From Alkaliflexus imshenetskii DSM 15055 (GTDB lineage: Bacteria > Bacteroidota > Bacteroidia > Bacteroidales > Marinilabiliaceae), in the NCBI RefSeq assembly GCF_000517065.1, contig NZ_KI912105.1, positions 1,124,324-1,188,323 of the forward strand: DNA of 64,000 nucleotides, in the 5' to 3' direction. This document shows, in pieces, positions 54,457 through 63,687 of this stretch. Within the stretch, counting starts at the first letter, position 1. The number at the start of each line of letters is the position of its first letter. The translations under genes were made by a program, and so were the position numbers. The notes below the pieces were generated by a model, which was not told the origin of the DNA, did not search any database, and was given only the letters and a program-made list of their open reading frames with translations.

Positions 54457-55407
54457 CTATTTTTTAAGGAATCCGTTTACTTCCAACCAATACATAAAAG
54501 AACCAAACCAGCGATTACTGGTACGATCGGGGTTACCCAAACCAAAACCGTGACCACCATTTTGATACAAGTGAAACTCTACAGGAATACCAGCCTTATA
54601 CCACGACTCAATAATACCGAACTGTCCGTTAAAGAGGAAGTCGTCGGTGGCAATCACATTAAACATGGGAGGAGCATTTTTGGGTACTTCAACAGCATTC
54701 ATCCCACCATAAATCGGACCTATAAAAGCCAGATCCATCACTTCCGAATTTAAGGTACAATGCATGGTTAATCCCGCACCGGCCGAAAAGCCAATCATGC
54801 CAATTCGCGAAACATCAACGCCCCATTTCCCGGCGTTCTTTACTATTAGAGCATAAGCAGCTTCTGCATCTTCCAACTGATTATCAAGGCTCCATGCCAT
54901 TCTACGCTCACGAGTAGGTGCCGGAGCTGCTTCAGCCTCTCCTTCTCCTCTTGGGGTTGCCTCGGCAAAGGTACGATTCATTGACTCTGTAAAGCCCTCT
55001 ATCGATTCAGGCGTTGGAAACAGACGGTATTTCAATACAAAAGCTGCAATACCCTGATCGGCCAAAGCCTGGGCAACTTTCCAGCCCTCGTTAGACAGAG
55101 ACAACCAGCGGAAGCCACCACCTGGAGCCACAATAATTGCCGCACCTGTGGCCTTCTTCGGATCGGGTAAAAAGGGTGTGAGTGTAGCAGTGGTTATGTT
55201 ACGAGCCATTGGGTCCCCCCACTGGCGAAACCAGGACTCCTGAGCAGGCTGGTTATCAACTCCTCCGGTTCCTAAAATAATGGCATTGGGCTCATCGGGT
55301 TTATCCATCGGATATATTGTTCCGTCCTGCGCATAAGCATTTGAAACAAAGCCGGCAAAGATAAGCACCAAGGCTGAAAGTGTGAATTTCATAAAATTAA
55401 ACAGCAT
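54457..55407 (-). CDS. Exported alpha/beta-hydrolase (acetyl-xylan esterase/BD-FAE type)
   Basis: The 316-residue protein has a signal peptide (cleavage after SNAYA, from MKFTLSALVL; ATG 55392 is an alternative start). The oxyanion region is IIVAPGGGFRWLSLSNEGW, the nucleophile serine is in GMIGFSAGAGLTMH, the acid is in NVIATDDFLF and the histidine in NGGHGFGLG. This pattern fits the esterase/lipase group that removes acetyl or feruloyl groups from plant sugars. An unusual acidic-proline insertion (GEGEAEAAPAPT) lies near the middle. With the possible GH11-like lipoprotein next to it, a role in xylan use is plausible. It ends with TAG. Confidence 0.88.
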   Translation of the reverse strand: MLFNFMKFTLSALVLIFAGFVSNAYAQDGTIYPMDKPDEPNAIILGTGGVDNQPAQESWFRQWGDPMARNITTATLTPFLPDPKKATGAAIIVAPGGGFRWLSLSNEGWKVAQALADQGIAAFVLKYRLFPTPESIEGFTESMNRTFAEATPRGEGEAEAAPAPTRERRMAWSLDNQLEDAEAAYALIVKNAGKWGVDVSRIGMIGFSAGAGLTMHCTLNSEVMDLAFIGPIYGGMNAVEVPKNAPPMFNVIATDDFLFNGQFGIIESWYKAGIPVEFHLYQNGGHGFGLGNPDRTSNRWFGSFMYWLEVNGFLKK

Positions 55408-55542
55408 GGTAAGGATATTTATTGTTAATACGTTAAAAATTCAAAATTAGATAAAACAAATCACTAATAAAAGTAGAAATTACATTATAAACCTGCCTTA
55501 ACTAAAAACGGGAAACCTCCTATTGGGCACATCATTTAATAA

Positions 55543-55647
55543 CTATTGCTGGTAAAACACAAGCCATGTAAGCCTGCAAAACAATTCTCCGAGCATTAAA
55601 AAACCAATTAAAACAGACAACAGAATCACGTTTTTCTTGAAAATCAT
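55543..55647 (-). CDS. Possible 34-residue membrane peptide or gene fragment
   Basis: The frame reads MIFKKNVILLSVLIGFLMLGE and then FCRLTW, a basic N-terminus and one hydrophobic helix, and ends at TAG. It could be a small membrane protein or the truncated start of a membrane-anchored enzyme. The rest of the 373-nt gap (55408-55780) holds nothing I can support. Confidence 0.3.
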   Translation of the reverse strand: MIFKKNVILLSVLIGFLMLGELFCRLTWLVFYQQ

Positions 55648-55780
55648 TTTAGCGTAATTTTAAATATAAGTTAATAATTAGCTAATACACTGCCAATTAT
55701 ATTCATGTAATTGGCATTTGTGTACTTATTAAAATTACATCAGAATTTCAATTAACACCAGAATCCTAAAGAACCATTCT

Positions 55781-55984
55781 ATGAAAAAATCAATTATTTT
55801 TCCGCTAATTTTAACTCTATTACTTGCAGCTTGCTCCAAGGAAAATGATGAACCACGCAGATGGGTTACTTTCTACAGCGACGTAACACTTGGCGACCAG
55901 CACAACACTGTTTCAGGACATTTCTTTCAACCATCCACCGGGAATTCCATTAAAGTTGAAAATACTGAGGGCGTTGAAACATAA
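55781..55984 (+). CDS. Small lipoprotein, probably truncated by a frameshift
   Basis: The 67-residue frame has an SPII signal (LLLAACSKEND) and about 45 further residues (RRWVTFYSDVTLGDQHNT). The stop at 55982 may come from a one-base change: reading in the -1 frame from 55978 gives 19 more sensible residues (NINFSQVLYKNQPGVNISL) before TAA at 56035, so the original protein may have had about 84. I do not recognise the family. It lies between two leftward accessory genes. Confidence 0.5.
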   Translation: MKKSIIFPLILTLLLAACSKENDEPRRWVTFYSDVTLGDQHNTVSGHFFQPSTGNSIKVENTEGVET

Positions 55985-56059
55985 ACTTTTCCCAAGTGCT
56001 GTATAAAAATCAACCTGGAGTAAATATATCGTTGTAACCAGTCACTTCTAAAGAGTCAT

Positions 56060-56098
56060 AACAAAAGAGCCTGGTGCCATGGTGGTTGGCGCCAGGCT
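56060..56098 (-). terminator. Strong hairpin terminator after the T9SS sorting-domain segment
   Basis: AGCCTGGTGCC (56068-56078) pairs over 11 bp with GGCGCCAGGCT (56088-56098), with one G-T pair. On the minus strand CTTTTGTT follows. It would end the leftward GloVer-repeat transcript, including the part beyond the internal TAG. Confidence 0.7.
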
Positions 56099-56175
56099 AC
56101 ATCTAATACCATTACACTCCTAAAACAGTGGCAAAAACACCTTTATATCCACTTTAAATCTGAACTCAGTTCAGG

Positions 56176-56478
56176 CTATTGTTTGATAAATTTGGTGGTC
56201 TGGTTTTCCATTTTTAAAATGTACACACCTGCAGGAAGCATGCTTACATCCAGAACGTTCCCCAACAAAGTTTGATTAATCACACCCATTCCAAAAGCGT
56301 TGTAAACCTGAATAGTCACTTGAGGTTTATCATGCTCAATAATTAAATAATTGGATGCAGGAATTGGATGAATCTTAAACACACGTCGCTCTAAAGACTT
56401 AGAGTCGGTAAATGATGACAGGTTGAACTTGAAGAAACCGCCTTGACTAGAAACACCTTTTGTTTGTTCTGCAACGAT
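56176..56478 (-). pseudogene. Detached type IX secretion C-terminal sorting domain
   Basis: This is the in-frame continuation of the GloVer-repeat gene beyond its TAG at 56481-56479. It reads IVAEQTKGVSSQGGFFKFNL, a linker, then a T9SS type A sorting domain (HPIPASNYLIIEHD, IQVYNAFG, LDVSMLPAGVYILKM, TTKFIKQ). No other stop interrupts it and it ends at TAG 56176. Such domains are always at the C-terminus of a secreted protein, so this is the natural end of the upstream protein. A separate start at GTG 56382 would make a 68-residue orphan with no signal peptide, which would have no obvious use. Confidence 0.75.
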
Positions 56479-58629
56479 CTAAATGTTCTTGTTCCGGACT
56501 GAAATAGCGCCAATTGTGCTCTCGTTGGATGATGATTTCAGACGTTCTGTCTGACTAATCTTCGTTTTCTTTAATCCATCAAACAACTCTAACTTGACAT
56601 AATCAACGATTTCAAATATGTCTGCACCGTCCGTACTGATGCCAATAACGCTGCCAAGTCCACTAACGCCTCCTGTAGAGGTAGAAATAAAAAGCGTTCC
56701 ATTATCAAGCACCAATGGTGCGACAGGAAAAGCGCCAAGTGAAAGACTAAAGTCATGCAATTTAGAAAACTCTGTTCCATCAATTTTAAATCTGAAAAGA
56801 ACGCCAAAATCACCCAACCCTCCTTGATGTGAAACAGCATATATATAAGTGCTATCAGTAGCTAGGGCTGCACCATACCTGCCAGCGTCAACACCATCTG
56901 ACTCATAAATAATTTTAAAATCGCTACCATCAGCATTACTTGAGTATAAAACCAAATAGTCAGTTGCGTAACTTGAAGCCAGTCCATAAAAAACAGAATT
57001 GAGTTCTATTAATGAGCCTACTGGCCTGACAGCATCCGTTTCGGCAAAATCGATTACAGGTTTAAAACCTGTACCATCTTTGTTAATTTCAAAAAACACC
57101 CCTCTGTTTGCCATTCCACCGCTTGAGGCAACACCATATAATTTGGAACCCAACTCAACCAATGAACCATTTGGGTAGTTACCTTTTTGATAATTAAAAT
57201 CAAATAACTTGGAGTAAGAGTTATCACCCAAAGCATAGCTGAAAAAAGTACCTTGTCCGTCACGGCCTCCTTGTTGTGTCAGCCCGTATAGCATGTCGTC
57301 GCACAATATCATTGAGCCAGTTGGAATTGCACCGTCTTGCGGAAAAAAACTATGAAGAACCTGATAATTCTGACCATCAGGATCAATAGAATAGATTACA
57401 CCGCTATTGTATAGACCACCACCTCGTGTAAAACCATAACATAAAGAGGGAGTAACTACCACCGAACCTTCAGGATAATATCCAATGTTGGTGCCCTCAA
57501 GGTGTTTTACTATCGTAAAATTGTTTCCATCAGGATCAATGCTAAAAACAACACCATAATTGAACTCGCCATTGTTGGCATAACCAAACAATTGGTCATT
57601 GATAACTGTTAAAGCCGCATCAGGATTGGCACCATCGAATTTATTAAACTTGTGCAAAAGGGTAAAGCTGTGGTCTACTAGGTCTACTTTAAATATAACG
57701 CCATCAGCATTTCCACCAATAGAAGTCATGCCATACAAAGCTGATTCATAATGGGTCAGACCATTAGGATTGCATCCTGTTAAAACACCAAAATCTGCCA
57801 ACTCCTCATACATAGAGCCATCCGTATTTACCTTATAAATAAGTCCACAACCGTATGATCCTCCTTGTAGAGCTGCTCCATAGATGGTGTTGTCGAGAAC
57901 GACTAAGCTGCCAGTGGGCATGAATGATAATTCTGCATCGAAATCGTCCTTTAGGATAGTAAAATCATCTCCGTTGGTTCTGATTTTAAATAAGACACCA
58001 TTGTCATTAAAACCACCTCCAAGCGTGGTACCATAAAGAAACCCATCCCTTACTGTTAAAGGACTGGAGGGTTCTCTCCCATTCTCGCCATTAAAGCTAA
58101 ATATGATTTGAAAATCTTCACCATCTGTATTGATACTAAAAATCCGGCCTCTCGCATTATAATCGTCCCGGGTTGTACCGTAGAGGGTGTTACCATCAAT
58201 TGCCCGAGATTGAAAAGGGGTTGATGTCAAATGATCAAAATCATACAACTTAACATAGCCGCTTCCATCTGTGTTTAATTTAAACAGTGTACCCATGTTT
58301 TCGGCTCCACCCATATTGGTTATCCCATAGAGCACACCCTCATTAAGCACAAGGGTGCCTAGCCCCCCTGCGCCTGAATCATCCCCATCAAAACTATGTA
58401 GCACATCGAATTCGGAGTTTACTATGCCAACGCGATAGACGTATCCCTTTCCATATTGACCGCCATCCCATTTGGTTCCGTATAGAAACTCGCCGTCGGA
58501 AACAATCCCATTATTAAAAGATTGGTTGGTTTCGTTTATGAAACGGTGTAGTAAACCATTTTGCGAAGAGGCTGTAAATTCAAAGCATGTAAGATTGCAA
58601 AAAGTAAGGAGTAGTAAAATTCTAAGCAT
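56479..58629 (-). CDS. GloVer-type tandem-repeat exported protein, cut short by TAG
   Basis: From ATG 58629 (MLRILLLLTFCNL) the protein has 716 residues with a signal peptide; a GTG at 58668 is a weaker start. It is built of about 13 repeats of roughly 50 residues with the pattern LYG-(T/I)-(T)-x-x-GG-x-x-x-x-G-x-(L/V)-(F/Y)-x-(I/V)-x-x-DG-x-x-(F/Y), as in choice-of-anchor GloVer-containing proteins. These are predicted beta-propellers or solenoids, usually ended by a secretion anchor. Here a TAG at 56479 comes 18 residues or so after the last repeat, and a T9SS sorting domain follows in the same frame. Without readthrough the product should stay in the periplasm. Confidence 0.85.
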   Translation of the reverse strand: MLRILLLLTFCNLTCFEFTASSQNGLLHRFINETNQSFNNGIVSDGEFLYGTKWDGGQYGKGYVYRVGIVNSEFDVLHSFDGDDSGAGGLGTLVLNEGVLYGITNMGGAENMGTLFKLNTDGSGYVKLYDFDHLTSTPFQSRAIDGNTLYGTTRDDYNARGRIFSINTDGEDFQIIFSFNGENGREPSSPLTVRDGFLYGTTLGGGFNDNGVLFKIRTNGDDFTILKDDFDAELSFMPTGSLVVLDNTIYGAALQGGSYGCGLIYKVNTDGSMYEELADFGVLTGCNPNGLTHYESALYGMTSIGGNADGVIFKVDLVDHSFTLLHKFNKFDGANPDAALTVINDQLFGYANNGEFNYGVVFSIDPDGNNFTIVKHLEGTNIGYYPEGSVVVTPSLCYGFTRGGGLYNSGVIYSIDPDGQNYQVLHSFFPQDGAIPTGSMILCDDMLYGLTQQGGRDGQGTFFSYALGDNSYSKLFDFNYQKGNYPNGSLVELGSKLYGVASSGGMANRGVFFEINKDGTGFKPVIDFAETDAVRPVGSLIELNSVFYGLASSYATDYLVLYSSNADGSDFKIIYESDGVDAGRYGAALATDSTYIYAVSHQGGLGDFGVLFRFKIDGTEFSKLHDFSLSLGAFPVAPLVLDNGTLFISTSTGGVSGLGSVIGISTDGADIFEIVDYVKLELFDGLKKTKISQTERLKSSSNESTIGAISVRNKNI

Positions 58630-59180
58630 GGCTATTTGGATTAAAAGATAAGATTTCTTATGGTACACAATATTAGAAAAATTTCTTCAAGCCTTACTCG
58701 AACCTTATCAAAATTAATTTACAGTACAGTGAGAATTATTTCACTGTATGCGCCAAAACCATTTTTTTCTTCTTAAAGCATTAAGGATAAGCCAATTCAC
58801 CACCTCATATAAAACGACCATCACATCGCTGATAGGTAAACAAACACGGAGCAAAACCTCTAGCAGATCAAACATTATTATTGAACTTAAGCACAACGTT
58901 GGCGCGAGTATGCAACGCTTGCCGCTACTTACTTAACTCCCCAATATTCTATCTACGATAAACAAACAATTAATGCATTCGCTGCGGAACAAACATTTTT
59001 CTACAAATCAAAATACGGCACTTTTACATGTCACAACTCTTTAGCTATTTTGGGTTTCGACATTGCCCCGAATGTAAATCGGTGCGAACGGGGGAAAAGA
59101 AAAATACATATTGCAGATTCGCGCTACAGGAGCCAATTTACAGGTTAGGATAATTAGATTTCAAACACCTGCCATTTCAA
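58630..59180. other. Intergenic region, no convincing gene
   Basis: The 551-nt AT-rich gap has one 62-codon rightward open frame (58748-58936) with no protein-family character and a composition unlike its neighbours; I do not accept it. A CATTGCCCCG segment near 59059 loosely resembles the hairpin at 8136-8153 (shared CGGGGCAATGT on one strand). Nothing else is seen. Confidence 0.45.
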
Positions 59181-60917
59181 TTAAAAGTTTTTATCGAACT
59201 TAAAATCACCATCTTTTCGAAATATCTGCATGTTAAAAATGTAGCTATACGAAAAGTTTGCGGAGTAGTGCGTGGTATGTCCGCGCTGTGCCTGATTGTT
59301 TATCATGGCCAAACTAAGGTTAAAATTATGTCGCTTAATCAATGAATATCCGCCCGTAACACGAAGATTAACGATATTGGCAATTTTACCTTGCTGGCTG
59401 AATGAGTTACTTAAAGTTCCGGCAAAAGCTGCTCTAATGTGCTGCGGAAAAATCTTTTGAACAGTGACATTTGTGCTCAGAACATGCATTGTTATTTCAG
59501 GAACGGCATTTTGGTTGTGATTCACAGTGGCAGATACGGTAAAACGTGAAGGCGTGAGCGAAAACATGTATGACAACATTGAGTTATAAATTCGACTACC
59601 AATATATCGTTTATCGTCGTCTTGCTGTTGTGACGCCTCCTGATATGAAAAACCTGCATTTATATTTTGTCTTAACTTTTCATTTGCCAGCAGCACATAA
59701 TTTGCATTTATCGACGAGGCCATGTCTAATCGGGTGAAATTTAGCGTATCCAGATTTTGATATTGATTGGTTCTGGTTACTTCATCATAAATATCTTTTA
59801 TATGAACAAACGACTGCACATTTGACATGGCTAGTGCCAGAGATAAACGATTGTTGACCGGTGCCGCCACATTACCAGAATATATGGCTCGTTTGGCTGT
59901 GGTTGTTTTCTGATTCTCGATGTTGTCACGCTGAAATCCGATATCCATACCAAAATTTACTGTCTTAAATAAAACAGTGCCCAGGTTGGCAGTGATATTC
60001 TCAAAGTCGTTTACAAAATAGTAGCCTCCAAAAGTTCGGTAATTGGGTTCAACCCGCTCATAAGATGCACCGATTCGACCTAGTGAAGTAGTCTGAGCAA
60101 CTGATGTTTTAAACGCATGATGCACTGTTACATCTCCGCGTGAATTGAATAGAGAATTACCTGATTTGGACGCTTCGGTGCTGCTGATGTCGTGATTTAT
60201 TGCGCTCGCCCCAAATTCGCCCATCCACAAAAAACCATTGGCCATGCGAATATTCATTCTTATACTGCCAGCCAGATTGTCGGCAGGCTTAAGCCACTCT
60301 CCTTCGGTTGGTTCAAACTGAGAAATGGAGTTAACCTCATCTTTAGCTTTAAACAAACTAAACATCACATCCACATTTGAACCTTCATAACCCGCAGAAA
60401 TACCGGATCCCATCCTGCGGAACATTGGCTCGATTGCCAAAGAGTCTTGCGGTACCGCTTTTCTAAGTCTACCATGCATGGCAGCAAACCTAAAACCATT
60501 ATCGGGCTTTAACTCTACACCGCCGCCATAGAACTCATGTCCCGCCAGGGTATAAGGCGAAAATGACATAGAACCATAACCCATGTGTGTTGTAATCCAT
60601 CGGTAAGATGGCGACAAAGAGAATCGATTGAACGGTTGCGGAAGATTTCCTGTAACTTGATTGTTGGTGTAAGCAAATGAAAACGGTAGGTTAACAACCC
60701 CAAAAAGTGTGCTGTTCACATTTCCGGAGAGGTAATACGAATAAGGTTCATATCGGGCAAGTGAATCCGGAGAATAGTTGAAAATATGACTCATGTTGAA
60801 ACCTCCACTGGTTACGAGCGCCGGAGATTTAATAACCTGCTCCACATCTTGCGAAAAAATGAGGGCAGGAACTGAGATCAACATAGAAACCATGAAAAAG
60901 CGAAAAGGGCTAGGCAT
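59181..60917 (-). CDS. Probable outer-membrane beta-barrel protein, unknown function
   Basis: The 578-residue protein has a signal peptide (about 1-22, ending LIFSQ). The body is rich in alternating aromatic/aliphatic and polar residues in short strands (YYLSGNVNSTLFGVVNLPFSF, FRFAAMHGRLRK, YSANFSYSYIFNMQIF), as in large outer-membrane barrels. No TonB plug or POTRA domain is seen. It ends DGDFKFDKNF and follows the fibronectin-III protein gene by 23 nt, so the two are probably made together and may form a surface complex. I do not recognise the family. Confidence 0.75.
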   Translation of the reverse strand: MPSPFRFFMVSMLISVPALIFSQDVEQVIKSPALVTSGGFNMSHIFNYSPDSLARYEPYSYYLSGNVNSTLFGVVNLPFSFAYTNNQVTGNLPQPFNRFSLSPSYRWITTHMGYGSMSFSPYTLAGHEFYGGGVELKPDNGFRFAAMHGRLRKAVPQDSLAIEPMFRRMGSGISAGYEGSNVDVMFSLFKAKDEVNSISQFEPTEGEWLKPADNLAGSIRMNIRMANGFLWMGEFGASAINHDISSTEASKSGNSLFNSRGDVTVHHAFKTSVAQTTSLGRIGASYERVEPNYRTFGGYYFVNDFENITANLGTVLFKTVNFGMDIGFQRDNIENQKTTTAKRAIYSGNVAAPVNNRLSLALAMSNVQSFVHIKDIYDEVTRTNQYQNLDTLNFTRLDMASSINANYVLLANEKLRQNINAGFSYQEASQQQDDDKRYIGSRIYNSMLSYMFSLTPSRFTVSATVNHNQNAVPEITMHVLSTNVTVQKIFPQHIRAAFAGTLSNSFSQQGKIANIVNLRVTGGYSLIKRHNFNLSLAMINNQAQRGHTTHYSANFSYSYIFNMQIFRKDGDFKFDKNF

Positions 60918-60940
60918 GCAGGGTCAGGCTTTTATATCTG

Positions 60941-63025
60941 TTAGAAATTTACTTGCACCGGATTGCTTAGTTGCGACGACGTTCCATCGGCATATATGGC
61001 GCTTATCCGATATGTATAAGATTTTCCGGGGCTTAAAGCGCGATCAATAAATTGACTTTCATCGGAATTTCCGTATATACGAATGGGTTCCTCCCCTTCG
61101 CTACGGTAAACCACAATCCTAACTATACCATCTGCCTCCTTATCCCATTCCAAAACTACGTGGTCTATTCGCCTTATGTATTTTAGTTGAATCATCCCCT
61201 TCCCACCTCCTGAAATTTTGATATGACGTATATTAGATGGCGATGAGAGCAACTCGCTTTCATCGCCGGCTATAACGAAATAAGAATACCCGACTCCTTT
61301 ATTTACCGTTCGGTCAATATATGAAAGCATCTCCTCGCCATTATATTCCAACTCTGCGAGAAGTTCAAAGGTAGGTTCACCATCCACCTTTCGGCTTACA
61401 TAATGTTTTACGACATCAGAGCTGAAGCTGGGAATCCACTCTACAACCAAACTATTCACATCTTCGGTAAGCGAAACCAGTCGGGGTGCAACAGGAGGAA
61501 TCTGGTCAGGACGCTTTAGTTCCAATATTTCGGAGAAGGATGATTGATTCTGCCGCACATCCACAGCTGTGACCCTATAGTACACACTCCGCGAAAGCGT
61601 GGTAATATTAATTGAACCATAGAACATGGTGTCCTTCAATAAAGCCGGTGTTGACAATAGAAATTCATGGTTCGGATGATTTGAGACATAAACTCTATAC
61701 CCGTCCAGATCTCTCTCTTTATTAGCGTGCCAGGTTATGCTTACATGCCCCAGACTGTCGATGCGTCCGACAAGACCCTGTGGCGCCAGTGGAGGGAAAC
61801 TATCTACTCTGGCCACGTAGGTTTCGTTTAACGATACGCTCTCATTTTCCTCATTATAAACCGACACCAAATAGTAATTTGTAATATCTGGATTGGTATC
61901 GACAAAAGTTCTGCGGGCAGGCTCATGACCATCATACAGAATCTCCTTACGTCCGTTAGGACCGGGTGAATGATACACGCGAAACCCTTGTATGTAGGGG
62001 TTCATCTCGTCTGGATACTCCCAGGTAAGTTCCACCACCTCATTATTTATCACATTTTTCGCCACCATTGTGGGTGGATTCTCCAAAGGAAGCCTACCGG
62101 TGCCTGAAACGGGTTCGGAAGGAGGTCCCAACTCGCCAAATGCACTCACGCCTCTCACCCTGTAATGGTACACATTCTGATTATCTAAAAGGGAATCGGT
62201 ACGATACATTAAGTGTGGAATGATGCCCTCATCGGACAACTGAACAATAGCGTTTTCACCAAGTCGCTGAAAGGACTCACCATTGTCGGTTGAACGTTCC
62301 AATACATAACTGTTGTATATGTGATTGAGATACATAATATTCCAGGAGAGAGACACGCTTTTGTTGCCCCACCTGGCCATGGGGGTGATTGCTTTTGGAA
62401 GCGGCTGATACTCTGACAAACCCGTAAAAACAAATCCCGTATCCACTGCGAAGGAATCGGGAGCATCAATAAAAACGCGATAGAGATATTTTTCGTTCTG
62501 CCTGGCAGATGTGTCGGCAAAGAACAATCCGGACAAACGGGCAGCATCCATGGACTGATCGGCCGAATATAAAGCGAAACTGTATCGATGCTGCTCTTCC
62601 AAATACATTTTATACACCATGTGAGGATTCCCTTGAGAATCCAAACCCTTAAAAGTAGAAGAGAATATGCATTCAGCAGCTATTGCCACGTACTTATCAC
62701 TATCAATATAACGCGCCCACTGCTGCTGATCCATTGGTCTGAAGGGCTCTTCATTTAACAAAACCGGATTGACATTTTCGGGAATTTCTCCATCACGCAG
62801 CAATGTGAAACGCTCAATTTTATATCCGTATGCGTTACCCAATCGCCATACATCAGGCGATGTAGGAGCCCAGCGCAACAAAATCTCCTGTTCACGTGGA
62901 CTTCCGAGCAGCATGACCCCTCTGGTTTGGGAAAAACTTATGGTTGAGAATGTTAGAAGAAACGTTAGAAATATAACGTTGCTGAGAAGTGACAACTTCT
63001 TCAATGGGATAGGGCAAAGGTTCAT
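60941..63025 (-). CDS. Exported protein with several fibronectin type III domains
   Basis: From ATG 63025 (MNLCPIPLKKLS) the protein has 694 residues with a signal peptide ending SFSQ. An upstream GTG at 63085 would spoil the signal. After an N-terminal region of about 200 residues there are about five fibronectin-III-like domains, recognisable by NPYIQGFRVYHS, HVSITWHANKERDLDGYRVYV, VVEWIPSFSSDVVKHYVSRK, and VLEWDKEADGIVRIVVYRS. No T9SS sorting domain ends it (NPVQVNF). It is probably a periplasmic or surface binding protein paired with the downstream barrel protein. Confidence 0.82.
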   Translation of the reverse strand: MNLCPIPLKKLSLLSNVIFLTFLLTFSTISFSQTRGVMLLGSPREQEILLRWAPTSPDVWRLGNAYGYKIERFTLLRDGEIPENVNPVLLNEEPFRPMDQQQWARYIDSDKYVAIAAECIFSSTFKGLDSQGNPHMVYKMYLEEQHRYSFALYSADQSMDAARLSGLFFADTSARQNEKYLYRVFIDAPDSFAVDTGFVFTGLSEYQPLPKAITPMARWGNKSVSLSWNIMYLNHIYNSYVLERSTDNGESFQRLGENAIVQLSDEGIIPHLMYRTDSLLDNQNVYHYRVRGVSAFGELGPPSEPVSGTGRLPLENPPTMVAKNVINNEVVELTWEYPDEMNPYIQGFRVYHSPGPNGRKEILYDGHEPARRTFVDTNPDITNYYLVSVYNEENESVSLNETYVARVDSFPPLAPQGLVGRIDSLGHVSITWHANKERDLDGYRVYVSNHPNHEFLLSTPALLKDTMFYGSINITTLSRSVYYRVTAVDVRQNQSSFSEILELKRPDQIPPVAPRLVSLTEDVNSLVVEWIPSFSSDVVKHYVSRKVDGEPTFELLAELEYNGEEMLSYIDRTVNKGVGYSYFVIAGDESELLSSPSNIRHIKISGGGKGMIQLKYIRRIDHVVLEWDKEADGIVRIVVYRSEGEEPIRIYGNSDESQFIDRALSPGKSYTYRISAIYADGTSSQLSNPVQVNF

Positions 63026-63408
63026 ATCGCAACACTCAAGGTTATGGTCAAGAATTATAGTGTCGGATAAAACTAATAATTTCACTCAATTCTGCATAAC
63101 ATTTTGACAAAAAAGTTTGACCACCAGGTTTATTGATATCCAGTGGACATTATTGCGTTTCAAGTTTTAAGATGGTGAGCTATATGATGCTTGCAGACGG
63201 TGACAATGGCAAGTAAATACTGCAGGTATAATTGCGATGAAGTTGTAAACTAGCCGGGCCAGGGGGTCGAATTGTGGTAGCTACAAACAATAATAAGCAG
63301 GGAAGTTGCAGTTACAAACTGCCAGATATGATTCGACGTAGTCACCCAACGCGTTTTCTAACACACAAGACTACGCCGAGCAGGGGTCGTGTGGTGGGAT
63401 TTTAATAG
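63026..63408. other. Intergenic region with a pair of diverged direct repeats
   Basis: The 383-nt gap holds two similar GC-rich stretches: 63251-63281 (CTAGCCGGGCCAGGGGGTCG, then TGTGGTAG) and 63371-63398 (CTACGCCGAGCAGGGGTCG, then TGTGGTGGG), about 120 nt apart. They stand out from the AT-rich surroundings. No gene is seen. Confidence 0.4.
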
Positions 63409-63687
63409 TTACTTATCACTGTAATGCCCCCAAAGACTTAGAACATGAACAGTTACGATGTCTTCATTTATAGAGTAAACAAGTCGGTGCTTATGATTTA
63501 TTCTGCGTGAAAACTTACCGGACAGTCCGTATTTCATTAGCTCTATACGCCCGGTTCCTTCAGTAGGGTTTTCTTTAAGTTCATTAAGAAGTTTAGCTAT
63601 CTTTTTAAGCACAACTTTATCACCGGCTTTCTTGTGTTTTTCAATGTCAGCTTGGGCTACTTTGGTAAATTCCAGAACATAACTCAT
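63409..63687 (-). CDS. YoeB/Txe-family toxin (ribosome-dependent mRNA interferase)
   Basis: The 92-residue protein matches YoeB closely in its second half: GRIELMKYGLSGKFSRRINHKHRLVY and VLSLWGHYSDK. The invariant Glu/Arg/His/Tyr residues of YoeB toxins are present (the arginine pair in SRRIN, the His in HKHR, and the final HY). It cleaves mRNA on the ribosome when its antitoxin is degraded. The start ATG overlaps the antitoxin stop as ATGA, giving translational coupling. Confidence 0.94.
   Translation of the reverse strand: MSYVLEFTKVAQADIEKHKKAGDKVVLKKIAKLLNELKENPTEGTGRIELMKYGLSGKFSRRINHKHRLVYSINEDIVTVHVLSLWGHYSDK

Noticed and set aside
34689..58629. Genome-wide recoding of TAG as a sense codon, suggested by two in-frame TAG codons
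   Set aside because: TAG ends the M3 peptidase, purM, the esterase and the T9SS sorting domain exactly where their families end, and a normal RF1 gene is in the window.
58748..58936. 62-codon rightward open frame
   Set aside because: No start signal, no family resemblance and a composition of random AT-rich DNA.
63251..63283. tRNA-like T-arm (GGGGGTCGAAT)
   Set aside because: No acceptor, D or anticodon arm can be built around it.
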